A stretch of 64,000 nucleotides of DNA from Brachybacterium sp. YJGR34 (GTDB lineage Bacteria; Actinomycetota; Actinomycetes; Actinomycetales; Dermabacteraceae), in assembly GCF_003347015.1 (NCBI RefSeq), contig NZ_PNFB01000008.1, positions 62,001 to 126,000 on the forward strand, written 5' to 3'. Within the stretch, counting starts at the first letter, position 1. Each line of letters begins with the position of its first letter. This document shows, piece by piece, positions 33,374 to 42,959 of the stretch. The notes below the pieces were generated by a model. The model searched no databases, was not told the DNA's origin, and saw nothing but the letters and a program-made list of their open reading frames with translations. The translations under genes and the position numbers were made by a program.

Positions 33374-34525
33374 ATGACCACGAGCAGGCAGGACCGGCCC
33401 CGGGGGCGCGGGCGTGGGCAGCGCGTGACGATCGTCGACATCGCCGAGCGTGCCGGGGTCACCGCCGCGGCCGTCTCGCTCGCGGTCAACGGCCGACCAG
33501 GAGTCTCCGACGCCACCCGCACCCGCATCCTCTCCATCGCGCGGGAGCTCGAGTGGGAGCCGTCCCCGGCAGCCCGGGCACTCGCCGGAGCGCCGGTCCT
33601 CACCGCCGGGATGGTGCTGGCCCGTCCCGCGGAACAGCTGGGCAGCGACGCCTTCTTCGGGGCCTTCGTCGCCGGGCTGCAGGAGGTGCTCAGCGCCCGG
33701 GACTACTCCCTGCAGATGAAGATCGTCGACTCTCCCGACGCGGAGGTCGAGACCACCCGGCGATGGTTCGCCCAGCGGAAGGTCGACGGCGTGGTGGTCG
33801 TGGATCTGCGGGTGGACGATCCGCGCATCCCCGCCCTCGAGGACCTCGGCCAGCCCGCTCTGGTGGTGGGAGGGCCCGGTCACCACGGGGCGCTGCCCGC
33901 GGTCTACGTCGACGACGCCCACGCCACGCGCTTGCTGGTGGATCATCTCGCGGACCGTGGACATCGCCGTCTCGCCCGTGTCGCCGGCGACGCGGAGCTG
34001 CTCCACATCGCCCTGCGCGACCGCGCCTTCCGGGAGCGGTGCACCGCGCGTGCCGTCACGGGGACGCTGGACCACGCCGGCTTCGGCACCCGGGGCGCGG
34101 AGGCCGTCACGGCGGAGCTGCTCGCGCGGAGGGAACCGCCCTCGGCACTCCTCTTCGACACCGACGAGATGGCGCTGGCGGGCGCCCGCGTGCTGCAGGA
34201 GGCCGGATGGCGGGTCGGGGAGGACATCGCCGTGGCCAGCTACGAGGACTCTCCGCTGGCCCGGACCCATCGACCACGGATCACCGCCGTCGGCCGCTCC
34301 GCCGTCGAGTACGGCCGGCTCGCCGCCACGCGCCTGCTCGAGCTCATCGGGGAGGGCGGTCGGCACGTTCCGGCGGGAACGCCGGAGCACCCGGGCTCGC
34401 CGGCAGAGGTCGAGGCCCGGGTGATCGAACCCGAGCTCGTGGTCCGCGGGTCGACGGACCCCGCGGCCGACCGGGCGACCGCCGCCGGGACGGACCCTGC
34501 GCACCACGAAGCCCTCGCGAGGTAA
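33374..34525 (+). CDS. LacI-family transcriptional regulator
   Basis: 383 residues from ATG 33374, chosen because AGGAGG lies seven bases upstream; an upstream ATG at 33299 has no such site. The LacI helix-turn-helix is VTIVDIAERAGVTAAAVSLA with VNGRPGVSDATR, and the hinge is SPAARALAG. The sugar-binding type periplasmic-protein-like domain follows (VDGVVVVDLRVDDPRIPALE, ALLFDTDEMALAGARVLQ). No sugar operon is adjacent, so its target is elsewhere or itself. Confidence 0.92.
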   Translation: MTTSRQDRPRGRGRGQRVTIVDIAERAGVTAAAVSLAVNGRPGVSDATRTRILSIARELEWEPSPAARALAGAPVLTAGMVLARPAEQLGSDAFFGAFVAGLQEVLSARDYSLQMKIVDSPDAEVETTRRWFAQRKVDGVVVVDLRVDDPRIPALEDLGQPALVVGGPGHHGALPAVYVDDAHATRLLVDHLADRGHRRLARVAGDAELLHIALRDRAFRERCTARAVTGTLDHAGFGTRGAEAVTAELLARREPPSALLFDTDEMALAGARVLQEAGWRVGEDIAVASYEDSPLARTHRPRITAVGRSAVEYGRLAATRLLELIGEGGRHVPAGTPEHPGSPAEVEARVIEPELVVRGSTDPAADRATAAGTDPAHHEALAR

Positions 34526-34585
34526 CCTTCGTCATAGTCCCCGGTGAGGGGCCCGTTCGAGATGCGGAGGGCCGGAGGGGCCTGC

Positions 34586-34591
34586 TAAAGT
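34586..34591 (+). promoter_or_regulatory. -10 box of tRNA-Asn
   Basis: TAAAGT (TAnnnT) lies 12 bases before the tRNA 5' end, as expected for a tRNA promoter with a short leader. The -35 is not evident. Confidence 0.4.
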
Positions 34592-34603
34592 AGTCCAGGT
34601 TGA

Positions 34604-34675
34604 TCCCGCATAGCTCAACGGCAGAGCATTCGACTGTTAATCGAAGGGTTGTTGGTTCGAATCCAACTGCGGGAG
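34604..34675 (+). tRNA. tRNA-Asn (GUU)
   Basis: Acceptor TCCCGCA/TGCGGGA, D-arm GCTC/GAGC, anticodon loop CTGTTAA, T-arm TTGG-TTCGAAT-CCAA and discriminator G, the usual Asn identity base. The anticodon GTT decodes Asn. No CCA is encoded. A strong hairpin terminator follows. Confidence 0.96.
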
Positions 34676-34687
34676 CCCCAGAAGGAG

Positions 34688-34715
34688 CGCAGCCCCGGAT
34701 CACTCCGGGGCTGCG
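34688..34715 (+). terminator. terminator of tRNA-Asn
   Basis: CGCAGCCCCGGA pairs exactly with TCCGGGGCTGCG around the loop TCAC (12-bp stem), followed by TCGTTT. Confidence 0.8.
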
Positions 34716-34768
34716 TCGTTTCCACCCTCCGCTCAGGTTCCCCACTCTGCTCATGAAGGAGTAGGACG

Positions 34769-35251
34769 ATGCCCGCCCTCCCCGATGACCACTTCGAGCT
34801 CCCGGAGGAGGTCGGCCCCGGCAGCGTCTGGGCGGATCGCACCGGGCACCGCACCCTGATGGGCCGCACCCAGCGCGGGGTCGAGATCCCCATCGGACAC
34901 GGCGACGGCGAGGTCAGCCCCGGCGAGCTGCTGAAGCTCGCGCTGATCGGCTGCGCCGGCATGAGCAGCGACGTGAACCTCGCCCGTCGGCTCGGAGAGG
35001 ACTTCCCGATGCGGCTGTGGGCCCATGGCCTCTCCGACGAGTCCGAGAACCGCTACCTCACCATCGCCGAGCAGGTGCAGATCCCGCTCGAGGGCCTGAG
35101 CGCCCAGGAGATCGCCACCGTGGTGAAGGTCTTCGGCCGCGCCGTCGCCGCCGGCTGCACGGTCGAGCGGAGCATCGCCTCCGGCGTGGAGGTCACCCAT
35201 CAGATCCTCGGCGCCGAGGGCGACGAGCAGGACGAGGAGACCTCGGCGTGA
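34769..35251 (+). CDS. OsmC/Ohr-like family protein
   Basis: 160 residues. OsmC-type features are the first Cys in ELLKLALIGCAGMSSD (about residue 62) and a second Cys in AVAAGCTVERSIASG (about residue 131), the pair that reduces organic hydroperoxides in OsmC/Ohr, plus NRYLTIAEQVQIPLEGLSAQ. It is predicted to detoxify peroxides. The start has GAAGGAG upstream. The gene overlaps def as GTGA, so both are translated together. Confidence 0.88.
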   Translation: MPALPDDHFELPEEVGPGSVWADRTGHRTLMGRTQRGVEIPIGHGDGEVSPGELLKLALIGCAGMSSDVNLARRLGEDFPMRLWAHGLSDESENRYLTIAEQVQIPLEGLSAQEIATVVKVFGRAVAAGCTVERSIASGVEVTHQILGAEGDEQDEETSA

Positions 35252-35739
35252 CCGTCCGCCCCATCCGGATCGTCGGCGATCCTGTGCTGCGCACCCCCTG
35301 CGATCCCATCACGAAGATCACCGAGGGAACCCGCTCCCTGGTGCGGGACCTGCTGGACACCGTCGACGACGACGGGCGGGCCGGCGTCGCCGCCAACCAG
35401 ATCGGCGTCGCCCAGCGGGCCTTCTCCTGGCACCTGGTGGAGACCGGCGAGGTGGGCTACATCCTCAACCCCGTCATCGTCGAGCTCTCCGAGGAGCTGC
35501 AGCACGACGACGAGGGCTGCCTGTCGGTGCCCCAGCTGTTCTTCCCGCGCACCCGCTCCGCCTACGCCCGCTGCGTGGGGACGAACCTCGAGGGCGAGGA
35601 CGTGGAGCTCGCGGGGGAGGGGATCGTCGCACGGCTCATCCAGCACGAGGTGGGACACCTCGACGGGGAGCTCTACATCGACGGCCTGGAGCGTTCGGTG
35701 CGGAAGCAGGCGTTGCGCCAGATCCGGGAGACCCTCTAA
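35248..35739 (+). CDS. def: peptide deformylase
   Basis: 163 residues from GTG 35248. Motif 1 reads RAGVAANQIG (usually GVGLAAPQVG), motif 2 is DEGCLSVPQL with the metal Cys, and motif 3 is QHEVGHLDGEL with the metal-binding His pair. It removes the N-formyl group from nascent proteins. The start overlaps the OsmC-like stop. Motif 1 has Ala-Asn instead of Ala-Pro, a mild deviation from most family members. Confidence 0.93.
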   Translation: MTVRPIRIVGDPVLRTPCDPITKITEGTRSLVRDLLDTVDDDGRAGVAANQIGVAQRAFSWHLVETGEVGYILNPVIVELSEELQHDDEGCLSVPQLFFPRTRSAYARCVGTNLEGEDVELAGEGIVARLIQHEVGHLDGELYIDGLERSVRKQALRQIRETL

Positions 35740-35829
35740 GCTCGGCCACGGCAGGATCCCTGAAGTCCTCCGAACCATTCACGGCACCGATTCGTTGGGG
35801 AAGACGCATCGGAGACCGGAAGGATCGAG

Positions 35830-36321
35830 ATGACCCAGGGCGTACTGTACGTTCACTCTGCTCCGCGAGCCCTCACGCCGCACCTCGAATGGGCCGCCAG
35901 CGGCGTCCTCGGGATGCCCGCCCGCATCCGGTGGGAGGAGCAGCCGGTGGAGCGCGGCCTCCAGCGCGCCGAGATGACCTGGCGAGGACGCGAGGACACC
36001 GGCGCCCAGCTGGTGAGCGCGCTGCGGGGCATGCACGAGGTGCGCTTCGAGGTCACCCAGGAAGCGACCGCGACCGTGGACGGGGCGCGCTGGAGCTGCA
36101 CCCCGGAGCTCGGCATCCATCACGCTGCGACGGACCACGCCGGCAACACGGTGCTCACCGAGGACCACGTGCGCGGCTGCATGGAGCGGGCGGGGAACGA
36201 TCCACGAGCACTCCGGCGCGAGCTCGGCATCGCCCTCGGCGAGCCGTGGGACGAGGAGCTGGAGATCTATCGCCACGCCGGAGCCGGCGTGCCGATGCGC
36301 TGGCTGCACCGCGTCAGCTGA
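35830..36321 (+). CDS. DUF3145 protein
   Basis: 163 residues. The sequence (VLYVHSAPRALTPHLEWAAS at the start, then RWSCTPELGIHHAATD, and DEELEIYRHAGAGVPMRWLH at the end) matches the actinobacteria-restricted DUF3145 family. Function is unknown. It has GGAAGGATCGAG before the ATG. It is convergent with fabF with a hairpin in the gap. Confidence 0.85.
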   Translation: MTQGVLYVHSAPRALTPHLEWAASGVLGMPARIRWEEQPVERGLQRAEMTWRGREDTGAQLVSALRGMHEVRFEVTQEATATVDGARWSCTPELGIHHAATDHAGNTVLTEDHVRGCMERAGNDPRALRRELGIALGEPWDEELEIYRHAGAGVPMRWLHRVS

Positions 36322-36375
36322 GACCTCTGCACAGACGACGCCCGCGCCCGTCCGTCACCGGTCCGCCGACGAGAA

Positions 36376-36426
36376 CGGTGCAGTCCTGAACCGGATCAGT
36401 GGGGATTCTGGTTCAGGACCGCACCG
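36376..36426. terminator. bidirectional terminator between DUF3145 and fabF
   Basis: CGGTGC-A-GTCCTGAACC (36376-36392) pairs with GGTTCAGGAC-C-GCACCG (36410-36426), a 16-bp stem with one mismatch and a 17-base loop, between the two convergent stops. It has no U-run in either direction. Confidence 0.65.
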
Positions 36427-36442
36427 TACTCGCGGAGGTGCG

Positions 36443-37684
36443 TCAGGCGGTGGTGAAGGCCACCGCGATGTCGTGGCCGCCGAAGCCGAAGGCGTTGTTC
36501 AGCACGGCGAAGTCCCCCTCGGGGAGCGACACCGGGGTGTTCTGCGCGATCGCCATCGGGGTCTCGGGATCGAGGGTCTCGATGTTGATCGTCGGCGGGG
36601 CCGTGCGGTGATGCGCGGCGAGCGTCGCGAAGATCGACTCGAGCGCTCCGGCACCGCCCATCAGGTGCCCGGTCATGGACTTCGTAGAGGTCACCACCAG
36701 CTGGTCGGTGACGCCGCCCAGGGCATCGGAGACCGCATTGAGCTCGCCGATGTCGCCGAGCGGGGTCGAGGTGCCGTGGGAGTTGACGTGGGCGACGTCC
36801 CCCGCGGCGAGCCCGGCGTCCTCGAGGGACTCGCGGATGGCCCGGGCCTGCCCCTCGGCCGAGGGAGCCGAGATGTGGTGGGCGTCGGAGGCCATGCCGC
36901 GACCGGCGGCGTAGGCATACACCCGCGCCCCACGGGCCGCGGCGTGCTCCTCGCTCTCGAGCACCAGGATGGCCGCGCCCTCGCCGAGCACGAAGCCGTC
37001 GCGGTCGACGTCGTACGGGCGCGAGGCGTGCTCGGGATCGTCGACCCGGCCGGAGAGCGCCCGGATGTTCGCGAAGGCGGCGAGCGTCATCGGGTGGATG
37101 CACGCCTCCGTCCCGCCGACGACGACCACGTCGGCGCGACCGTCGCGGATCATCCCCATCCCCAGCGAGACGGCCTCGGCGCCCGAGGCGCAGGCCGAGA
37201 CCGGGGTGTGCGCACCGGCCCGGGCACCCAGCTCCATGGAGATCTGCGCGCTCGAGGAGTTCGCCATGAGCATCGGCACGGTGAACGGATTGACCCGTCG
37301 CGCGCCGCGCTCGCGCACCACGTCCCACTGGTCCAGCGTGGTCCAGATGCCGCCGATGCCGGTGCCGACCACGACGCCGAGGCGGGTGGGCTCGACCTCG
37401 GGTGCGCCGGCGTCGGCCCAGGCCTCGCGGGCCGCGACCATCGAGTACTGGCCGGAGGGGTCCAGCTTCTTCGCCTCGGGGCGCGAGAGGGGCTCGAGAG
37501 CGCCGGGAGCGAGCTGGCAGGCGAAGTCGACGGACAGACCGTACTGCTCCTTCCAGTCGTTCTCCAGCGTGCGCGCCGTGGAGGTGCCGGCCAGGGCTGC
37601 CTCCCAGGTCGAGCCGACATCACCGCCGAGGGGGTTGACGGTGCCGAGGCCGGTCACGGCGACTCGGGAGCGGGGAGCGGACAT
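36443..37684 (-). CDS. fabF: 3-oxoacyl-ACP synthase II (KAS II)
   Basis: 413 residues. The Cys-His-His triad is in TPVSACASGAEAVSLGM, VAHVNSHGTSTPLGDIGE and TKSMTGHLMGGAGALES, with the end motif NNAFGFGGHDIAVAF. It extends fatty acyl-ACP and is likely the main elongating synthase here. It is the last gene of the fabD-fabH-acpP-fabF group. It is separated from acpP by a strong hairpin (37722-37751). Confidence 0.96.
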   Translation of the reverse strand: MSAPRSRVAVTGLGTVNPLGGDVGSTWEAALAGTSTARTLENDWKEQYGLSVDFACQLAPGALEPLSRPEAKKLDPSGQYSMVAAREAWADAGAPEVEPTRLGVVVGTGIGGIWTTLDQWDVVRERGARRVNPFTVPMLMANSSSAQISMELGARAGAHTPVSACASGAEAVSLGMGMIRDGRADVVVVGGTEACIHPMTLAAFANIRALSGRVDDPEHASRPYDVDRDGFVLGEGAAILVLESEEHAAARGARVYAYAAGRGMASDAHHISAPSAEGQARAIRESLEDAGLAAGDVAHVNSHGTSTPLGDIGELNAVSDALGGVTDQLVVTSTKSMTGHLMGGAGALESIFATLAAHHRTAPPTINIETLDPETPMAIAQNTPVSLPEGDFAVLNNAFGFGGHDIAVAFTTA

Positions 37685-37721
37685 GCGGACCTCCGGGTCG
37701 GGGTGGGCGTGGGACGACGGC

Positions 37722-37751
37722 GACGCCCGGGACGGCGGAGTCCCGGGCGTC
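37722..37751. terminator. 12-bp hairpin between acpP and fabF
   Basis: GACGCCCGGGAC (37722-37733) pairs exactly with GTCCCGGGCGTC (37740-37751) around a 6-base loop. Located in the 76-base gap between acpP and fabF, it likely reduces read-through into fabF or stabilises the acpP mRNA end. Confidence 0.65.
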
Positions 37752-37760
37752 AGGCGGGGC

Positions 37761-38009
37761 TCAGTTCTGAGCGCCCTGGATGAACCGGACGGCGTCGCCG
37801 ACGGTCGCGAGGTTCTTGACCTCTTCATCGGGGATGCGGACGTCGAACTTCTCCTCGGCGTTGACCACGATGGTCATCATGGAGATGGAGTCGATGTCGA
37901 GGTCGTCGGTGAAGGACTTCTCCAGCTTGACGTCCTCGGTGGCGACACCGGTCTCCTCGTTGACGATCTCTGCGAGGCCCTCGAGGATCTCGTTCTCGGT
38001 GTGTGCCAT
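37761..38009 (-). CDS. acpP: acyl carrier protein
   Basis: 82 residues, acidic. The phosphopantetheine Ser is in DDLDIDSISMMTIV (DSI where many have DSL), within the usual helix II. It carries growing acyl chains for FabH/FabF/FabD. GAAGGAGCACC precedes the ATG. It is the third gene of the fab cluster, set apart by hairpins on both sides, which suits the high expression ACP needs. Confidence 0.96.
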   Translation of the reverse strand: MAHTENEILEGLAEIVNEETGVATEDVKLEKSFTDDLDIDSISMMTIVVNAEEKFDVRIPDEEVKNLATVGDAVRFIQGAQN

Positions 38010-38108
38010 GGGTGCTCCTTCGATCAATGGGTTGGATGGCGCTCACAGACTACCCGCGAGATCGCCGTGTTCCGGGCAGGGAAGAGGATGTCATCCCTGC
38101 GCCGTGAT

Positions 38109-38128
38109 GCGGGTGACAGTCCACCCGC
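38109..38128. terminator. short hairpin between fabH and acpP
   Basis: GCGGGTG (38109-38115) and CACCCGC (38122-38128) form a 7-bp stem with a 6-base loop just past the fabH stop. It could attenuate read-through so that acpP uses its own promoter. Weak evidence. Confidence 0.3.
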
Positions 38129-38143
38129 GGTCCCGCGCAGGGA

Positions 38144-39145
38144 TCAGGGCAGGATGAGCACCTGACCGGCGTAGGCGAGGCCGGCGCCGAAGCCGAACTG
38201 GACCAGCACATCGCCGCTGCGCGCGGCGCCCTCGGCGAGGAGGCGGTGGGTGGCCAGCGGGATCGAGGCCGCGGAGGTGTTGCCGGTGTCGGCGATGTCA
38301 CGACCGATGACGACGTCCTCCGGCAGCTTCAGCTGCTTGGCGAGCTCGTCGATGATGCGCATGTTCGCCTGGTGGGGGACGAACACGTCGACGTCCTCGA
38401 CGGTGAGCCCCGAGCGCTCGAGCATCTCGCGGACCTTCTGGGCGGTGTGCCACACCGCCCAACGGAACACCGTGCGGCCGTCCTGCTCGAGAGTGGGCCA
38501 GCCGATCTTGCCGTCGCGGAAGTCGAGGGAGGAGCCGGTCATGCGGATGGTGTTCCAGTTGTCGCCGGCGCTGCCCCACACGGTGGGGCCGATGCGCGGG
38601 GTGTCGCTGGGGCCGACGACGGCGGCGCCCGCCCCGTCGCCCAGCAGGAAGGAGATCGAGCGGTCGGTGGGGGAGACGAAGTCGGAGAGCTTCTCCGCGC
38701 CGATCACCAGCACGTTGCGGGCCGACCCCGAGCGGATCAGCGCATCGGCCTGCCCGATGCCGTAGGCGAAGCCGGCGCAGGCGGCGGAGATGTCGTAGGC
38801 GATGACGTCCGGCCGGCCCAGCTCGCCGGCCAGCAGGGTCGCGAGCGACGGAGTCGCGTAGGGGAAGGTGATCGTCGAGACGATGATGGCGTCGAGGGTC
38901 TCGAGGTCGATCCCCGAGGTCTCGATCGCCTCCCGGGCCGCGGCGAGGGAGAGGTCCTTGACGCCCACCTCGGCACTGGCGCGAGTGCGCGTGACGATGC
39001 CGGTGCGCTGCCGGATCCACTCGTCGGAGGAGTCGATCGGACCCACCAGATCATCGTTCGGGACCACCAGATCACCGCGGGCCGCGCCGTAGGCGAGGAC
39101 CTGGGAGCCGGCGACCGGTGCCGTGGTGCTGAGGGAGACGGCCAT
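38144..39145 (-). CDS. fabH: 3-oxoacyl-ACP synthase III (KAS III)
   Basis: 333 residues. The triad is Cys in YDISAACAGFAYGIGQADAL, His in VFVPHQANMRII and Asn in IADTGNTSAASIPLA. The N-terminus contains SDEWIRQRTGI. It starts fatty acid synthesis by condensing acyl-CoA with malonyl-ACP. The ATG comes one base after the fabD stop. Confidence 0.96.
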   Translation of the reverse strand: MAVSLSTTAPVAGSQVLAYGAARGDLVVPNDDLVGPIDSSDEWIRQRTGIVTRTRASAEVGVKDLSLAAAREAIETSGIDLETLDAIIVSTITFPYATPSLATLLAGELGRPDVIAYDISAACAGFAYGIGQADALIRSGSARNVLVIGAEKLSDFVSPTDRSISFLLGDGAGAAVVGPSDTPRIGPTVWGSAGDNWNTIRMTGSSLDFRDGKIGWPTLEQDGRTVFRWAVWHTAQKVREMLERSGLTVEDVDVFVPHQANMRIIDELAKQLKLPEDVVIGRDIADTGNTSAASIPLATHRLLAEGAARSGDVLVQFGFGAGLAYAGQVLILP

Positions 39146-39146
39146 G

Positions 39147-40100
39147 TCAGTGCTCCTGGTCGGTGGGGCTGGTGCCGGCGTGCTCGCGCATGAGGGCGCG
39201 GGCGGCGTCGAGATCGTCGGGGGTGTTGAGGTTCGCCAGGGCGATGCCCTTGAGATCGCGCTTGGCCAGTCCGGTGAGGGTGCCGGCGGGGGCGACCTCG
39301 ATCAGCGCGGTGACACCACGTGCACGGAAGGTCTCCATGCAGGCCTGCCAGTCCACGGGCGAGGCCACCTGATCGACGATGAGCTCGAGATAGCGGGCAC
39401 CGGAGGTGACGACCTCGCCGCCGGCGTTCGAGACCAGCGGGACCGCGGGATCGGCGACGGGGAGGGTCGGCGCGAAGGCGGCGAGCTCCTCGCGGGCACC
39501 GGCCATGTACGGGGTGTGGAAGGCGCCGGCGACCTGCAGCGGGATCACACGGGCGCGCGCCGGCGCGTCCTCGCCCAGCGCCGCGATCTGCTCGGCGGTG
39601 CCGGCGGCGACGACCTGGGCGGCGGAATTGATGTTCGCGGGATGCAGGCCGTGGCGCACGATCGCGGCGAGCACGCCCTCGCGGGTGCCGCCGACGACCG
39701 CGGCCATCGAGGTGGGCTCCGCGGCGGCCGCCGCGGCCATCGCTCCGGAGCGCACGGCGACCAGGCGCATCGCGTCCTCGTCGGTGAGCACACGGGCCAG
39801 CGCCGCGGCGGTCAGCTCGCCCACGCTGTGCCCCGCCAGGACGTCCGGGGCGGGGAGCGCCGGCTCACCCTCGGCACGCAGCCGGCCGGCGGCCACGATC
39901 CCCGCCGCCACCAGCAGCGGCTGGGCGACCGCGGTGTCGCGGATGGTCTCGGCATCGGATGCGGTGCCGTGGTGCAGCAGGTCGACGCCGGCGGCCTCGG
40001 AGAGGGAGGACAGCGCCTCGTCGACCCCGGGCAGCTCACGCCAGGGACTCAGGAATCCGGGCTTCTGCGCCCCTTGGCCGGGGCAGACGAACGCGAGCAC
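39147..40100 (-). CDS. fabD: malonyl-CoA:ACP transacylase
   Basis: 317 residues. The N-terminus is LAFVCPGQGAQKPGFLSPW and the nucleophile Ser is in VLAGHSVGELTAAALA; the catalytic His is in LQVAGAFHTPYM. It loads malonate onto ACP. It is the first gene of the fab cluster and sits upstream of fabH with a 1-base gap. A 114-base gap separates it from the aceE stop. Confidence 0.96.
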   Translation of the reverse strand: MLAFVCPGQGAQKPGFLSPWRELPGVDEALSSLSEAAGVDLLHHGTASDAETIRDTAVAQPLLVAAGIVAAGRLRAEGEPALPAPDVLAGHSVGELTAAALARVLTDEDAMRLVAVRSGAMAAAAAAEPTSMAAVVGGTREGVLAAIVRHGLHPANINSAAQVVAAGTAEQIAALGEDAPARARVIPLQVAGAFHTPYMAGAREELAAFAPTLPVADPAVPLVSNAGGEVVTSGARYLELIVDQVASPVDWQACMETFRARGVTALIEVAPAGTLTGLAKRDLKGIALANLNTPDDLDAARALMREHAGTSPTDQEH

Positions 40101-40170
40101 AGGTACCTCCAGGGAGTGAGGATGAGGGACGGCCCGCTCGCGGTGGGAGACGGGCCGTGCAGAGGGAGAC

Positions 40171-40207
40171 CACCGGGCCGCCGCCGCGAACGGCGAGCGG
40201 CCCGGTG
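40171..40207 (-). terminator. terminator of aceE with CGAA tetraloop
   Basis: CACCGGGCCGC-CGCCG (40171-40186), loop CGAA, then CGGCG-A-GCGGCCCGGTG (40191-40207): a 16-bp stem with one bulged A, directly after the aceE stop. It has no U-run. This is the strongest single hairpin in the window and would also insulate fabD. Confidence 0.7.
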
Positions 40208-40214
40208 TCCGTGA

Positions 40215-42959
40215 TCAGGACTCGCCGCCGAAGGAGCCGGACTGGCCCGCGTTGACGTCGGTCAGCTCGTACTTGTCGATGGCCTGACGCACCACCGACG
40301 GGTCGACCTTGCCGTCCTTGGCGAGCAGCTGCAGCGCCTTGACGACCATGGAGTGCGCGTCGATCTTCAGGTGGCGCCGCGCGGCGGGGCGGGTGTCGGA
40401 GAAGCCCCAGCCGTCGGCCCCGAGCACGCCGTAGCGACCGGGGATCCACTCGCGGATCATGTCCGGGACCAGGAAGTCGTAGTCGGAGGTCGCGATGAAC
40501 GGTCCCTCGACGCCGTCGAGGCGCTCGGAGATCCACGGGGTGCGGGGCTCCTCGGGGTGCAGGAGGTTGTGCTTCTCCGCCTCCAGGGCGTCCTTGCGCA
40601 TCTCCGTCCACGAGGTCACCGACCACACGGTGGAGCGCACGCCCCAGTCCTCGGCGAGCAGCTCGCGGGCGTGCCGCGCCCACGGAACGCCCACGCCGGA
40701 GGCCAGCAGCTGGGTCTCGGGGCCCTCGCCCTCGGGCGCGGGCTCGACGACGTACATGCCCTTGAGCAGCCCCTCGACGTCCAGGCCCTCCGGCTCCGCC
40801 GGCTGCACCAGCGGCTCGTTGTAGACGGTGATGTAGTAGAAGACCTCCTGCAGGCGGTCGTCCTCGCCGTACATGCGCTGCAGGCCGTCGCGGATGATGT
40901 GCCCGAGCTCGTAGCCGTAGGCCGGGTCGTAGATGACCGTGCCGGGGTTGGTGTAGGCCAGGATCGGCGAGTGGCCGTCCATGTGCTGCAGGCCCTCGCC
41001 GGCGAGGGTGGTCTTGCCGGCGGTCGCACCGATCACGAAGCCCTTGGCCATCTGGTCGCCGGCTGCCCAGAAGAAGTCGCCGGTGCGCTGGAACCCGAAC
41101 ATCGAGTAGAAGATGTAGAACGGGATCATCGGGAAGTCATGGGTGGCGTACGAGGTGCCCGCCGCGGTGAACGCCGCGGTCGAGCTGATCTCGTTGATGC
41201 CCATGTGCTTGATCTGGCCGGAGGTGGACTCCTTGTAGGCCAGCAGCAGGTCCCGATCCACCGAGAGGTAGTTCTGGCCGTCGGGGTTGTAGATCTTCGC
41301 CGTCGGGAACAGCGAGTCCATGCCGAAGGTCCGCGCCTCGTCGGGGACGATCGGCACCCAGCGCCGACCGGTCTCCTTGTCGCGCATGAGGTCCTTGAGC
41401 AGTCGCACCAGGGCCATCGTGGTGGCGATCTCCTGCTTGCCCGATCCGCGACGGGTGACCTCGTAGGCCTTGTCGCCCGGCAGCTGGAGCGGCTTGTGCT
41501 CGGTGCGGCGGGAGGGGACGGGGCCGCCGAGGGCCGAGCGATGCTCCTTGAGGTACTTCATCACCGGGGCATCGGGCTCGGGCAGGTAGAACGGGGCGTC
41601 GTAGACGCTGCCGGACTCGAGCTGCTCGTCGGAGACCGGGATGCGCAGGGTGTCGCGCAGCGCCTTGAGGTCCTCGAGCGTGAACTTCTTCATCTGGTGG
41701 GTCGCATTGCGGCCCGCGAAGTTCTTGCCCAGGCGGTAGCCCTTGACGGTCTGGGCGAGGATGACGGTCGGCGCGCCCTTGTGCTCGGTGGCGGCCTTGA
41801 ACGCGGCGTGGATCTTCTTCGCGTCATGGCCGCCCCGGTTGAGCTTCCACCAGATGTCGTCGTCGCTGAGATCCTCGACGAGCGCCTTGGTGCGCGGGTC
41901 GCGGCCGAAGAAGTTGTCACGGATGAAAGCGCCGGACTCCGCCCGGTAGGTCTGGTAGTCGCCGTCCGGGGTGGCGTTCATCAGGTCGATGAGCGCACCG
42001 TCATTCGAGGCCTCGAGCAGCGGATCCCATCCGGAGCCCCAGATGAGCTTGATGACGTTCCAGCCCGCGCCGCGGAACTGCGCCTCCAGCTCCTGGATGA
42101 TCTTGCCGTTGCCGCGCACGGGGCCGTCGAGCCGCTGCAGATTGCAGTTGACGACGAAGGTGAGGTTGTCCAGGTGCTCCTTGGCGGCGATGTGCAGCGC
42201 GCCGCGGGACTCGACCTCGTCCATCTCGCCGTCCCCGAGGAAGGCCCAGGTGTGCTGGTCGCTGGTGTCCTTGAGATCGCGGTTGTGGAGGTAGCGGTCG
42301 AAGGAGGCCTGCTCGATCGCGGCGACCGGGCCGATCCCCATCGAGACCGTGGGGAACTCCCAGAAATCCTCCATCGCGCGCGGGTGCGGATAGGAGGGCA
42401 TGCCGTGCTCGCTGGAGAACTCCTGGCGGAAGCCGTCGAGATCCTGCTCCGAGAGCCGACCCATCATGTACGCGCGCGCATAGATGCCGGGGGAGGCGTG
42501 CCCCTGGAAGAAGACGTGGTCGCCGCCGCCGGGATGATCGTGGCCGCGGAAGAAGTGGTTGAAGCCCACCTCGTACATCGTGGCGATGGAGGCGTAGCTC
42601 GAGAGGTGGCCGCCCACGGACACCCCCGGCCGCTGGGCGCGATGGACCACCATCGCCGCGTTCCAGCGGTTGATGTTGCGCAGCTCCTTCTCGAGCTCCA
42701 CGTCACCGGGGTACTCGGGCTGGTTCTGCACGGAGATCGTGTTGACGTAGTCCGTCATCAGCGTGTCCGGCAGATCGAGATCCTCGTCGCGGGCGTGCTG
42801 GACGAGGCTCTGGACGACCTCGGACGCCCGCTCCGGACCGCGGTGCTCGACGAGGCCGTCGAACGACTCCAACCACTCCCGGGTCTCCTCCGGGTCCGGG
42901 TCCTGCGCATGGCTCGGCAGGTTGATGCCGATGGGACGAGGGGTCTCGTGCGAAGTCAC
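40215..42959 (-). CDS. aceE: pyruvate dehydrogenase E1 component (homodimeric AceE)
   Basis: 914 residues from GTG 42959 (AGAAGGACA upstream). The ThDP domain has [20 protein letters not shown], the GDG motif, and [12 protein letters not shown]. The C-terminal transketolase-like part has [20 protein letters not shown]. This is the single-chain E1p of proteobacterial and actinobacterial type, which decarboxylates pyruvate and acetylates E2. In actinobacteria the E2/E3 genes are unlinked, as here. An in-frame N-terminal extension has no ribosome site and is rejected. Confidence 0.97.
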   Translation of the reverse strand: MTSHETPRPIGINLPSHAQDPDPEETREWLESFDGLVEHRGPERASEVVQSLVQHARDEDLDLPDTLMTDYVNTISVQNQPEYPGDVELEKELRNINRWNAAMVVHRAQRPGVSVGGHLSSYASIATMYEVGFNHFFRGHDHPGGGDHVFFQGHASPGIYARAYMMGRLSEQDLDGFRQEFSSEHGMPSYPHPRAMEDFWEFPTVSMGIGPVAAIEQASFDRYLHNRDLKDTSDQHTWAFLGDGEMDEVESRGALHIAAKEHLDNLTFVVNCNLQRLDGPVRGNGKIIQELEAQFRGAGWNVIKLIWGSGWDPLLEASNDGALIDLMNATPDGDYQTYRAESGAFIRDNFFGRDPRTKALVEDLSDDDIWWKLNRGGHDAKKIHAAFKAATEHKGAPTVILAQTVKGYRLGKNFAGRNATHQMKKFTLEDLKALRDTLRIPVSDEQLESGSVYDAPFYLPEPDAPVMKYLKEHRSALGGPVPSRRTEHKPLQLPGDKAYEVTRRGSGKQEIATTMALVRLLKDLMRDKETGRRWVPIVPDEARTFGMDSLFPTAKIYNPDGQNYLSVDRDLLLAYKESTSGQIKHMGINEISSTAAFTAAGTSYATHDFPMIPFYIFYSMFGFQRTGDFFWAAGDQMAKGFVIGATAGKTTLAGEGLQHMDGHSPILAYTNPGTVIYDPAYGYELGHIIRDGLQRMYGEDDRLQEVFYYITVYNEPLVQPAEPEGLDVEGLLKGMYVVEPAPEGEGPETQLLASGVGVPWARHARELLAEDWGVRSTVWSVTSWTEMRKDALEAEKHNLLHPEEPRTPWISERLDGVEGPFIATSDYDFLVPDMIREWIPGRYGVLGADGWGFSDTRPAARRHLKIDAHSMVVKALQLLAKDGKVDPSVVRQAIDKYELTDVNAGQSGSFGGES

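Noticed and set aside
33120-34675. tRNA genes as integration sites with a mobile element between them.
   Set aside because: No integrase, excisionase or direct repeat of the tRNA 3' ends was seen; the only gene between them is an ordinary LacI regulator.
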